Below, one piece after another: positions 5,687 to 12,066 of a stretch of 17,300 bases of DNA (its first letter is position 1; each line of letters opens with the position of its first letter). The stretch is from positions 1-17,300 of the forward strand of contig JASHYB010000048.1 of the NCBI GenBank assembly GCA_030043255.1, given 5' to 3'. The DNA is from Thermoplasmata archaeon (GTDB taxonomy: Archaea; Thermoplasmatota; Thermoplasmata; Lutacidiplasmatales; UBA184). Both the position numbers and the translations under genes were made by a program. Under the pieces are notes generated by a model, which was not told the origin of the DNA, made no database searches, and saw only the letters and a program-made list of their open reading frames with translations.

Positions 5687-6991
5687 TCACGGCGTGTGGC
5701 GGGACGGGGTGCGGGGGAACGGCGTCGTCTCGCGGATGTGCTCGCGGCGCAGCACCCAGCGCAGCAGGCGCTCGATGCCGAGGCCGAAGCCGGCGTGCGG
5801 GACGCTCCCGTGCCGGCGGAGGTCGAGGTACCAGTCGTACTCGGTGACGTTCGCGCCGGTCTCCTGCAGCCGCTCGGTGAGCCGCAGCAGGTCGGTCTCG
5901 CGGCAGGAGCCGCCGACCATCTCCCCGTAGCCTTCCGGGGCGAGCAGGTCGGCCGCCTCGACGGTCCGCGGGTCCTCCGGCGAGCGCAGCATGTAGAACG
6001 CCTTGAGCTCCCTCGGGAACTGGGTGACGAACAGCGGCACGCGCTCCTCGATGGTCAGCGCCCGCTCCTCCGCCGTGCCGAGGTCGCTCCCCCAGCGGAC
6101 CGGGAACCCCTGGGCGGCGAGGCGGTCGATCGCCTCGGCGTAGCGGATCCTCGGGAACGGCGCGCGCAGGCTCGCGAGCTCCTCCGGGGGCCGGCCGAGC
6201 GCGCGCAGCTCCGCCGGCCGCCGCTCGGCGAGCGCGTGCGTGACGGCGACGATCATGCGCTCCTCGAAGTCCAGCAGGCCGCTGAGGTCGCACCAGGCGA
6301 GCTCGACCTCGAGGTGCAGGTACTCGGTGAGGTGCCGGGGGGTCCGCGACTTCTCGGCCCGGAACGACGGGGTGAGCGCGTAGACCCGCTCGTTCGGGAA
6401 GAGCAGCGCCTCCAGGTACAGCTGCGCGGTCTGCGACAGGTAGCCCGGACGGCCGAAGTAGTCGATGGTGAACGCCTCGGCGCCCCCCTCCGCCGCGTTG
6501 CCGGAGAGGACGGGCGGGGTCATCTCCAGGACCTCCTCGCGGTCGAGGAACTCGCGCAGCGCCCGCAGCGCCTCGGCCTTCAGCCGGAACGTCGCGACGT
6601 GCTCCGGCGAGCGGATGGCGAGGTGCCGCTTGTCCAGGAGGAACTCCTCCGTCTGCTCGGCGAAGATCGGGAACGCCTCGCCGGCGTGGACGACGCGGAT
6701 CGAGCTCGCCCGCAGCTCCCGGCCCCCGGGGGCGCGCCGGTCCTCGGCGACGGTCCCCTCGACCTCGATCGCCCCTTCGGTCTGCACGTGCTCGGCGGCC
6801 TCGAACGCCTCGGGGCCGATCGCGTCGCGGCGCGCCGTCACCTGGACGGAGCCGGTCCGGTCGCGCAGCACGACGAACAGGATCCCTCCGGAGGAGCGGG
6901 CCCGCTGGACCCAGCCGCGCAGGCGCAGCGGCTGACCGAGCGCCTCCGGCACGAAGGCGCGGGAGACCGTCCCGAACGCGGGGGAGCTCAC
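5687..6991 (-). CDS. asnS: Asparagine--tRNA ligase (archaeal-type AsnRS)
   Basis: GTG at 6991, 434 residues, the normal length for archaeal AsnRS. The longer open frame upstream is only read-through of tfs in another frame. An N-terminal OB anticodon-binding domain is seen at residues 20-105 (RLRGWVQRARSSGGILFVVL). The class II catalytic core follows: TPPVLSGNAAEGGAEAF and YLSQTAQLYLEALLF, motif 2 SFRAEKSRTPRHLTEYLHLE (209-228), and motif 3 GFGLGIERLLRWVL from 401. The end is TPFPRTPSRHTP. FRAEKSRTxRHLTEY separates it from AspRS, which has FRAEEHxTxRHLNE. It charges tRNA-Asn with Asn using ATP, implying that this organism does not rely only on the amidation route. The GTG overlaps the TGA of tfs as GTGA, and GGGAG inside tfs serves as Shine-Dalgarno, so translation is coupled. 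Confidence 0.93.
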   Translation of the reverse strand: MSSPAFGTVSRAFVPEALGQPLRLRGWVQRARSSGGILFVVLRDRTGSVQVTARRDAIGPEAFEAAEHVQTEGAIEVEGTVAEDRRAPGGRELRASSIRVVHAGEAFPIFAEQTEEFLLDKRHLAIRSPEHVATFRLKAEALRALREFLDREEVLEMTPPVLSGNAAEGGAEAFTIDYFGRPGYLSQTAQLYLEALLFPNERVYALTPSFRAEKSRTPRHLTEYLHLEVELAWCDLSGLLDFEERMIVAVTHALAERRPAELRALGRPPEELASLRAPFPRIRYAEAIDRLAAQGFPVRWGSDLGTAEERALTIEERVPLFVTQFPRELKAFYMLRSPEDPRTVEAADLLAPEGYGEMVGGSCRETDLLRLTERLQETGANVTEYDWYLDLRRHGSVPHAGFGLGIERLLRWVLRREHIRETTPFPRTPSRHTP

Positions 6992-7296
6992 TGGTACTCC
7001 CGCCACTTGTGCCCGCACTTGGTGCACTCGAAGATCCGGGTCTCGGGCTCGTCCGCCCCGCGCGTCTGGCGCAGGACCCAGTACGCCTCGCCGTTCTGGC
7101 ACTTCGGGCAGGTCTCTTCCGCCTTCGGCAGCGTCGCGGTCTTGGTCTCGACCACGGCGACCTCGCGCGCCTCCGGGGTCGACCGCCCGACCTCGACCCC
7201 GCGGCCGAGCGGCAGGGTGTGGCCGCAGCCGGAGCAGCGCCAGACGTGCGCCGTCCGGTCCGGCTGCATGAGCCGCTTGCACCGGGGGCAGAACAT
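6988..7296 (-). CDS. tfs: Transcription elongation factor S (TFIIS-like)
   Basis: 102 residues from the ATG at 7296. Two zinc ribbons are present: N-terminal Cys3, Cys6, Cys21, Cys24, related to Rpb9; and C-terminal Cys63, Cys66, Cys91, Cys94. The C-terminal ribbon carries the acidic hairpin QTRGADEPET with Asp82 and Glu83. That hairpin enters the RNA polymerase secondary channel and stimulates cleavage of backtracked RNA, so this is an active cleavage factor and not one of the diverged inhibitory paralogues. Length and architecture match archaeal TFS. The GTAAAG box is centred about 29 bases upstream with no Shine-Dalgarno, giving a leaderless mRNA. The gene lies between purD and asnS on the same strand, and rpoL is just beyond purD, so two RNA polymerase-associated genes sit within 2 kb. 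Confidence 0.95.
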   Translation of the reverse strand: MFCPRCKRLMQPDRTAHVWRCSGCGHTLPLGRGVEVGRSTPEAREVAVVETKTATLPKAEETCPKCQNGEAYWVLRQTRGADEPETRIFECTKCGHKWREYQ

Positions 7297-7321
7297 GGAA
7301 CCGTTGGGAGCGGGCGCGGGC

Positions 7322-7329
7322 TCTTTACG
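7322..7329 (-). promoter_or_regulatory. TATA-like box of tfs-asnS
   Basis: Minus-strand GCGTAAAGAG, centred about 29 bases before the tfs ATG, lies in the 49-base gap after the purD stop. It suggests that tfs-asnS is transcribed on its own. Confidence 0.5.
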
Positions 7330-7345
7330 CTTCGGCGGGGCGGCC

Positions 7346-8755
7346 TCAGCCGGTGAGCTGCTCGGGCGGACCGGCGCTCGACGGGGGCGCCTCGGGGGCC
7401 GCGACGCTCAGCGGCAGCGGCGACGCCGGCGTGCCGGGCCGCAGCAGCTGCCGGACGTGCTCCCAGCGCCGGGCGAGGTCGGCCTGCGTGCCGATGTCGT
7501 GCCGCACGTAGTAGCTGCCCCGGACGTGGCGCAGCGCGTTCTCGACGCGCGTCGCGGCCTCGTGGATCGCGCTCGCCTCGCCGACCAGGGCGATCCCCCG
7601 GCCCGTGCCGAGCCGGACGCTCGCCGGGCCGGCCGCTTCCACGCTGCCGTAGACGACGTGCACCCCGTCGGCCTCGATCTCCGGCTCGTCCAGTTCGACG
7701 GTCGCGCCGGGCGTCGCCCGGCTGCCGTAGCCGACCGGCACGAGGTAGCGGACGACCGTCGCGCGCAGGCGGAACCGCACCAGGTTCGGGTCCAGGTGGC
7801 CGGTGGCGACCCCGAGCAGCAGCCCGGAGAGGTCCCCCTCCTCGTAGAGCGTGAGCGCGTTGATCCCCTCGGGATCGCCGAAGCGCACGTTGCACTCCAA
7901 GAGCTTGGGGCCGGAGGCGGTCAGCATGAAGCCGCCGTACAGGACCCCGCGGAACGACAGGCCCTCGGCCCGCAGTGCGGCGACCGCCGCGCTGAGCGTC
8001 TCGCGCGCGCGGTCGCGGTCCGCGGCGCTCAGGAACGGCAGGAGATGGTCCCGCTGGGAGTACGAGCCCATCCCGCCGGTGTTCGGCCCCTGGTCCTGCT
8101 CGAGGGCCCGCTTGAAGTCCTGGACGGCCGGCATCGTCGCGAGCCCGTCGTCCGTGACGAACGCCATCAGGCTGAACTCCTCGCCCTCCAGCTTCTCCTC
8201 GAGGAGCGCCCGCTCCCCCTGCACCAGCAGCGTCTTCGCGTAGGCGGCGCCCGCCGAGCGGTCGGCGAAGTCGGCCCCCTGGACCCGGACCCCCTTGCCG
8301 GCGGTGAGCCCGTCCGGCTTGACGACGAACGGTCCGTCGAACGCGGCGACGGCGCGGTCGACCTCCTCGGGGGAGGCGAGGACGGTGACCTTCGGCTGGC
8401 CGGCGACCCCGTGGCGCGCGAGCAGTTCGCGGCAGTAGACCTTGGAGGATTCCAGCCGCGCGGCCTCGCGGGACGGGCCGACCGTCGGCAGCTCCTTCGC
8501 CCGCAGCGCGTCGGCGAGGCCCGCCGCCAGCGGCGCCTCCGGACCGATCACTACCCCGTCGACCCGCTGCTGCAGCGCGAAGGCGACGATCCGCTCGGTG
8601 TCCGCCGGCCCGAGCCGGGCGGAGGCCCGGGCGAGCCGCTCCAGCCCGGGGTTCGCGTTCGGGCTCGCGACGACGAGCTCGGCCTCGGCGCGGGCGAGCG
8701 CGAGCCCGAGGGCGTGCTCGCGCGCCCCTCCGCCCACGACCAGCCAGCGGGTCAC
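7346..8755 (-). CDS. purD: Phosphoribosylamine--glycine ligase (GAR synthetase)
   Basis: GTG at 8755, 469 residues. It catalyses step two of de novo purine synthesis, joining glycine to 5-phosphoribosylamine with ATP. N-terminal domain: WLVVGGGAREHALGLAL (4-20) and VVIGPEAPLAAGLADAL. ATP-grasp: FVVKPDGLTAGKGVRV (143-158), LLEEKLEGEEFSLMAF, the PurD signature DQGPNTGGMGSYS (221-233), and the metal-binding LLECNVRFGDPEG (285-297). The C-terminal domain (TVVRYLVPVGYGSRATPG) is complete. About 25 Pro/Ala-rich residues follow the usual end and look like an unstructured tail. TTTATC is centred 24-25 bases before the GTG, so the start codon is probably the first transcribed codon. It is divergent from rpoL, with a palindrome between the two promoters. 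Confidence 0.95.
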   Translation of the reverse strand: MTRWLVVGGGAREHALGLALARAEAELVVASPNANPGLERLARASARLGPADTERIVAFALQQRVDGVVIGPEAPLAAGLADALRAKELPTVGPSREAARLESSKVYCRELLARHGVAGQPKVTVLASPEEVDRAVAAFDGPFVVKPDGLTAGKGVRVQGADFADRSAGAAYAKTLLVQGERALLEEKLEGEEFSLMAFVTDDGLATMPAVQDFKRALEQDQGPNTGGMGSYSQRDHLLPFLSAADRDRARETLSAAVAALRAEGLSFRGVLYGGFMLTASGPKLLECNVRFGDPEGINALTLYEEGDLSGLLLGVATGHLDPNLVRFRLRATVVRYLVPVGYGSRATPGATVELDEPEIEADGVHVVYGSVEAAGPASVRLGTGRGIALVGEASAIHEAATRVENALRHVRGSYYVRHDIGTQADLARRWEHVRQLLRPGTPASPLPLSVAAPEAPPSSAGPPEQLTG

Positions 8756-8776
8756 GGGGCGGGGGACGGGCCGGTG

Positions 8777-8783
8777 GATAAAG
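8777..8783 (-). promoter_or_regulatory. TATA-like box of purD
   Basis: Minus-strand CTTTATCC; centre at 8779-8780, 24-25 bases before the GTG, with no Shine-Dalgarno. This is the best TATA match in the window after the box at 695-704. Confidence 0.6.
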
Positions 8784-8791
8784 GGCCGTCG

Positions 8792-8807
8792 GCGGCGCCG
8801 GCGCCGC
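8792..8807. promoter_or_regulatory. 16-bp perfect palindrome midway between the purD and rpoL promoters
   Basis: GCGGCGCCGGCGCCGC is self-complementary. Its centre (8799.5) is 20 bases from each of the two divergent TATA-like boxes. It could be a shared operator. It is also simple-sequence GC, so chance is a real alternative. Confidence 0.3.
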
Positions 8808-8814
8808 GCCGCCA

Positions 8815-8822
8815 GAGTTAAG
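8815..8822 (+). promoter_or_regulatory. TATA-like box of rpoL-kptA
   Basis: GAGTTAAG with TTAA at 8818-8821 is centred about 40 bases before the ATG at 8860. It predicts a leader of about 14 bases holding GGAG (8850-8853), six bases before that ATG. It is only 20 bases before the alternative ATG at 8839, too close for that codon to be transcribed reliably. Confidence 0.55.
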
Positions 8823-8859
8823 TGCCGACCGTCGGTGGATGAGCTTCCCGGAGCCGCCG

Positions 8860-9147
8860 ATGGAGATCCGCGTCGTCGAGAAGGAGCACGACCTGCTCCG
8901 CCTGGAGGTCCCGAAGGGCGAGGAGACCCTCCTCGTGCCGCTGGTCGAGGCGCTCCAGCGGGAGGAGAAGGTCGTGGAGGCCCGCTACCTGCTCGGCCAT
9001 CCGTTCCTCGACCGCCCGACGCTCCAGCTCCGCACCAAGGGCGAGAAGCCCCAGCAGGTCCTCAAGCGCGTGCTCAAGGACCTGACCGACCTCTACGACG
9101 ACCTGCTCGCCGACTTCGAGAAGACGGCGGACAAGCTCAAGGCCTGA
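8860..9147 (+). CDS. rpo11: DNA-directed RNA polymerase subunit Rpo11 (L)
   Basis: 95 residues from the ATG at 8860, chosen for its GGAG and because Rpo11 proteins start MEI.VVEKE; the upstream ATG at 8839 would add MSFPEPP. The protein matches archaeal Rpo11 (RpoL, eukaryotic Rpb11) end to end: MEIRVVEKEHDLLRLEVPKG, TLLVPLVEALQREEKVVEARYLLGH in two pieces, and the key loop HPFLDRPTLQLRTKG. It ends with a long amphipathic C-terminal helix, VLKDLTDLYDDLLADFEKTA. It dimerises with Rpo3 to nucleate assembly of the polymerase, like half of the bacterial alpha dimer. The usual length is 85-100 residues. It is followed after 17 bases by kptA and is divergent from purD. Confidence 0.94.
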   Translation: MEIRVVEKEHDLLRLEVPKGEETLLVPLVEALQREEKVVEARYLLGHPFLDRPTLQLRTKGEKPQQVLKRVLKDLTDLYDDLLADFEKTADKLKA

Positions 9148-9164
9148 ACCTTCCCCCTCCTCCG

Positions 9165-9833
9165 ATGCTCAAGGAGTGCGCCCAGCACGGCTACTTCCGC
9201 GCCGAGAGCTGCCCGGTCTGCGGGCAGGGCGGCCGCTTCGTCCTGAACGACCGGGAGCTGGACCACCTCGGGCGGGTCCTCACCGGCATCCTGCGCCACT
9301 TCCCGGACCGCTACGGCCTCAGTGCCGACCCGCACGGCTGGGTCGAGCTCCCCGCGATCGCCCGGGCGATCGCGCAGCGCCATCCGGTCTACCGCTGGCT
9401 GAAGCCGCAGCACCTGGTGGCGATCGCCGAGACCGACGCCAAGGGCCGCTATGAGGTCCGCGACGACCGGATCCGGGCCACCTACGGCCACACCCTGGAG
9501 GTCGACCTCGACCTGCCGACCGACAACATCCCGGAGCACCTGTACTACCCGGTCACCTCCGACGAGGCGACGATCGTGCTGGAGGTCGGCCTTCGGCCGT
9601 CCGACCGGCGCAAGGTCCACCTGTCGAAGACCGCCGCCGACGCGGTCGCCGCGGGCAAGGTCCGGACCCCCGAGCCGATCGTGCTGGAGGTCGACGTGCG
9701 GCGGGCGCAGGAGGAGGGGATCGTGATCATGCGGGCCGGCAAGACCGTCTTCTTGGTCGACCGGATCCCCGCCGAGCTGCTCCGCCGGTCCGAGGCGGCG
9801 GCCGCCGAGGGCTCCGCCCCGCCCGAGCCCTAG
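9165..9833 (+). CDS. kptA: RNA 2'-phosphotransferase Tpt1/KptA
   Basis: ATG at 9165, 222 residues. An N-terminal zinc knuckle typical of archaeal KptA (Cys5, His8, Cys16, Cys19; MLKECAQHGYFRAESCPVCG) is followed by the winged-helix lobe with VLTGILRHFPDRYGLSADPHGWV (Arg44 of LRH). The ADP-ribosyltransferase lobe has IRATYGHT (103-110), LYYPVT and GLRPSDRRKVHLSK (142-155), where the conserved Arg and His sit. The enzyme moves a 2'-phosphate from RNA to NAD, giving ADP-ribose cyclic phosphate. In archaea tRNA splicing leaves no such phosphate, so the natural substrate is uncertain. It is 17 bases after rpoL and presumably co-transcribed. No Shine-Dalgarno is seen; CCTCCTCC directly before the ATG resembles the anti-Shine-Dalgarno instead. 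Its stop shares CTAG with the convergent gene. Confidence 0.93.
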   Translation: MLKECAQHGYFRAESCPVCGQGGRFVLNDRELDHLGRVLTGILRHFPDRYGLSADPHGWVELPAIARAIAQRHPVYRWLKPQHLVAIAETDAKGRYEVRDDRIRATYGHTLEVDLDLPTDNIPEHLYYPVTSDEATIVLEVGLRPSDRRKVHLSKTAADAVAAGKVRTPEPIVLEVDVRRAQEEGIVIMRAGKTVFLVDRIPAELLRRSEAAAAEGSAPPEP

Positions 9834-10450
9834 CCGAAGCCGTCGTCCCCGACGTTGGACTCGTACTCGGTCGCGACGTAGACCGTGATCGTCAGGTTGC
9901 TGCTCGCCGGGTAGGCGTTGGTCAGCACGAAGGTGTAGTCGTCGGTGTACTCCGCGGTGAAGACGATCCGGCCGCTGCCCTCGGACGGGGTGGACCAGAC
10001 CGGCGAGCCGCTCCCGTTCTGCACGAGATTGTTCCAGGCGCTCTCGTTGTAGACCGACAGGCTCACGTTCGCCTCGTAGGGGATCAGGCTGGTGAAGTTC
10101 CCGACGATGTAGTCGCCGCCGGTGACGTTCCCCTCCAGGATCGGGACGTAGCCCGGCGCGACGTGGTAGGTCCCGGTCGTGGTCAGCGGGTCGGCCGCGA
10201 CCGGCGGGCCGGAGAGCACCGCGTCGATCATCGTGTAGGCGAGGCCGACGGCGACCGTGATGACGAGCGCCGCCATCAGGAACTGCATCAGGCGCACCCG
10301 TCGGCGCACGTCGGTCGGCGCGCGCGCCAGCGCGCCGGCGGCGACCGGCTTGTCCGCGCCGCAGATCCCGCACTTCGTGGCCCCCGGAGCGACGGCGGTC
10401 CCGCAGAAGCTGCAGGAGCCCCAGGTGTTGGCGGGGATGCTCGCGGCCAT
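9830..10450 (-). CDS. Zinc-ribbon, single-pass membrane protein with sequon-rich beta outer domain
   Basis: ATG at 10450, 206 residues. The cytoplasmic N-terminus is a zinc ribbon (Cys13, Cys16, Cys27, Cys30; SCSFCGTA, KCGICGAD). After a basic stop (DVRRRVRLMQ) there is one transmembrane helix, about 55-78. The remaining 125 residues are beta-rich, poor in Lys and Arg, and carry six N-x-S/T sequons at Asn108, 118, 128, 135, 145 and 185, fitting an N-glycosylated extracytoplasmic domain. GRIVFTAEYTDDYTFVLTNA followed by LTITVYV has the alternating pattern of an emp24/GOLD-like beta sandwich; this is suggestive only. Positive-inside charges support ribbon-in, beta-domain-out. No family name is claimed. 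A GAAAAG box lies about 26 bases before the ATG. The stop shares CTAG with kptA. Confidence 0.82.
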   Translation of the reverse strand: MAASIPANTWGSCSFCGTAVAPGATKCGICGADKPVAAGALARAPTDVRRRVRLMQFLMAALVITVAVGLAYTMIDAVLSGPPVAADPLTTTGTYHVAPGYVPILEGNVTGGDYIVGNFTSLIPYEANVSLSVYNESAWNNLVQNGSGSPVWSTPSEGSGRIVFTAEYTDDYTFVLTNAYPASSNLTITVYVATEYESNVGDDGFG

Positions 10451-10473
10451 CGGCCCTCGAGCCGGGGGGGCTC

Positions 10474-10480
10474 CTTTTCG
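10474..10480 (-). promoter_or_regulatory. AT-rich box before the zinc-ribbon membrane protein
   Basis: Minus-strand CGAAAAGG is centred 26-27 bases before the ATG at 10450. The spacing fits a leaderless promoter, though the sequence is a poor TATA match. Confidence 0.35.
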
Positions 10481-10497
10481 GGTTTCGTACGAACCCG
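10479..10497. repeat. Inverted repeat around TTCGTACGAA between aldehyde dehydrogenase and the membrane protein gene
   Basis: TTCGTACGAA (10484-10493) is perfectly self-complementary. It is flanked by CGGG and CCCG, with one extra T at 10483. It lies in the 66-base gap after the dehydrogenase stop and directly upstream of the next gene's AT box. It could be an operator for that promoter or an RNA hairpin ending the upstream transcript; no T-tract follows. Confidence 0.35.
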
Positions 10498-10516
10498 GGG
10501 GCGGCGGGGGTGCGGC

Positions 10517-11989
10517 TCAGGCCTTCTTCTTCGGGAGCCCGACGTTCAGCAGGACGTTCTTGACCCGGGTGTAGCTGGCGACCCCGGCGACCCCCTGCTC
10601 GGAGCCGAGGCCGCTGTCCTTGAAGCCGGCGAACGGGCTCTGCGGGAAGGTCAGCGGCGGCTCGTTCACGACGACCGTGCCGGCCTCCAGGCGCCGGGCG
10701 AGCGTGTGCGCGGCGGCGAGGTCCCGGGTCCAGAGCCCGGCGAACAGCCCGTAGGGGGTCTCGTTGGCGAGCCGGACCGCCTCGTCCAGCTCGCGGAAGC
10801 CGAAGACCGACAGCACCGGGCCGAAGATCTCCTCCCGGGCCGCGCGGGAGGCCGGCGGGAGGTCGGCGACGACCGTCGGCCGGACGAAGTTGCCGTCGGC
10901 GAGCTTCGGCCCGGAGGCCTTCGCGCCGCCGGTGACGATCGTGCCCCCGTCCTCCCGCGCGACGCCGACGTAGTCGAGCACCCGGGACTCCTGCTCGCGG
11001 GAGACCAGCGGGCCCATCTCGACCCCGTCGTCCGTGCCGGGCCCGAGGACGAGCGCCTCCGCGAGGCCGCGGAGCTTGTCGAGCAGCGGCAGGCGGACCG
11101 ACTCGTGGACGATCAGCCGCGAGCCGGCCCAGCACATCTGGCCGGCGTTGCCGAAGATGCCGAAGCCGACCCCCCGCGCCGCGCGGTCGAGGTCGGCGTC
11201 CGCGAGCACGACGATCGGGCTCTTGCCCCCGAGCTCGAGCGTCGCGGGGACCAGGCGCTCGGCGGCGAGGACGCTGATCCGGCGGCCGACCTCGCTGCTC
11301 CCCGTGAAGGTGACCGAGCGGCAGCGCTTGTCGCGCACCAGCGCCTCGCCGAGCCGGCCCCCCGGCCCGGTGACGACGTTCAGGATGCCGTCCGGCAGCC
11401 CGGCGGTCTTCGCGAGGCGGGCGAAGCGGACGGCGGTGAGCGGCGTGAGGCTCGCCGGCTTCAGGACCGCCGCGTTGCCGGCGGCGAGCGCCGGCGCCAC
11501 CGAGCGCATCGCGAGCAGCAGCGGATAGTTCCACGGGGCGATGTGCACGGTGACCCCGAGCGGCTCGCGCACGGTGTAGTTGAACCGGCTGCCGGGCACC
11601 GGGATCGTCGTCCCTTCGAGCTTGTCGGCGAGCCCGCTGACGTACTCGAGGGTCCGCACCACGTAGCCGACGTCGATGCGCGACTCGCGCAGCGTCTTGC
11701 CCATGTTGCGGCTCTCCAGGACCGCGAACTCCTCCTGCTGCTGCTCGAGGAGCTGGGCGAGCCGCAGCAGCACCTTCGCGCGCTGCGCCCCGTCGCCCGC
11801 CGACCAAGGGCTGGTCTCGAACGCCGCCTGCGCGACCTCCATCGCCCGGGCCGCGTCCTCCGCCGATCCTAGGGCAACCCGCGCCAGCGGCCGGTTCGTG
11901 GCGGGGTCGAGCAGCTCCGCCGTCTCCCGGTGGGGCTCGACCGACTCGACGCCCCCGATCACCGGACCGTAGACCGCTTCGCTCGCCAT
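10517..11989 (-). CDS. NAD(P)-dependent aldehyde dehydrogenase
   Basis: ATG at 11989, 490 residues, full length for the ALDH superfamily. Cofactor-binding motifs are APWNYPLLLAMR (151-162), KPAS (177-180) and FTGSSEVGRRIS (228-239). Catalytic residues are Asn154, Glu252 in LELGGKSP and Cys286 in GNAGQMCWAGSR. EEIFGPVLSVFGF and the closing GFKDSGLGSEQG are also in place. All catalytic residues are intact, so it should oxidise an aldehyde to its acid. The general ALDH layout resembles betaine-aldehyde and other broad-specificity enzymes; the substrate cannot be read from the sequence. The C-terminus ends in a lysine run (LPKKKA). CTATCT is centred 27 bases before the ATG with no Shine-Dalgarno. 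It lies 77 bases after the glycosyltransferase gene on the same strand. Confidence 0.92.
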   Translation of the reverse strand: MASEAVYGPVIGGVESVEPHRETAELLDPATNRPLARVALGSAEDAARAMEVAQAAFETSPWSAGDGAQRAKVLLRLAQLLEQQQEEFAVLESRNMGKTLRESRIDVGYVVRTLEYVSGLADKLEGTTIPVPGSRFNYTVREPLGVTVHIAPWNYPLLLAMRSVAPALAAGNAAVLKPASLTPLTAVRFARLAKTAGLPDGILNVVTGPGGRLGEALVRDKRCRSVTFTGSSEVGRRISVLAAERLVPATLELGGKSPIVVLADADLDRAARGVGFGIFGNAGQMCWAGSRLIVHESVRLPLLDKLRGLAEALVLGPGTDDGVEMGPLVSREQESRVLDYVGVAREDGGTIVTGGAKASGPKLADGNFVRPTVVADLPPASRAAREEIFGPVLSVFGFRELDEAVRLANETPYGLFAGLWTRDLAAAHTLARRLEAGTVVVNEPPLTFPQSPFAGFKDSGLGSEQGVAGVASYTRVKNVLLNVGLPKKKA

Positions 11990-12012
11990 CGCCGCCGACG
12001 AGGCCCCCGCTC

Positions 12013-12020
12013 AGATAGCG
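12013..12020 (-). promoter_or_regulatory. TATA-like box of the aldehyde dehydrogenase gene
   Basis: Minus-strand CGCTATCTGA, centred 27 bases before the ATG at 11989, in the 77-base gap after the glycosyltransferase stop. It suggests a separate leaderless transcript. Confidence 0.5.
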
Positions 12021-12066
12021 GTTGACCTGTCCTCCGTGCCGAGCGGGCGATCGCCCCGACGGCCCC

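Noticed and set aside
6992..7282. N-terminal extension of AsnRS to 7282
   Set aside because: It would overlap tfs entirely in another frame; archaeal AsnRS is about 430 residues and the GTG at 6991 gives 434.
8839..8859. Upstream ATG of Rpo11 at 8839
   Set aside because: It lies only 20 bases after the TATA-like box, whereas ATG 8860 has GGAG at proper spacing and gives the family's usual MEI start.
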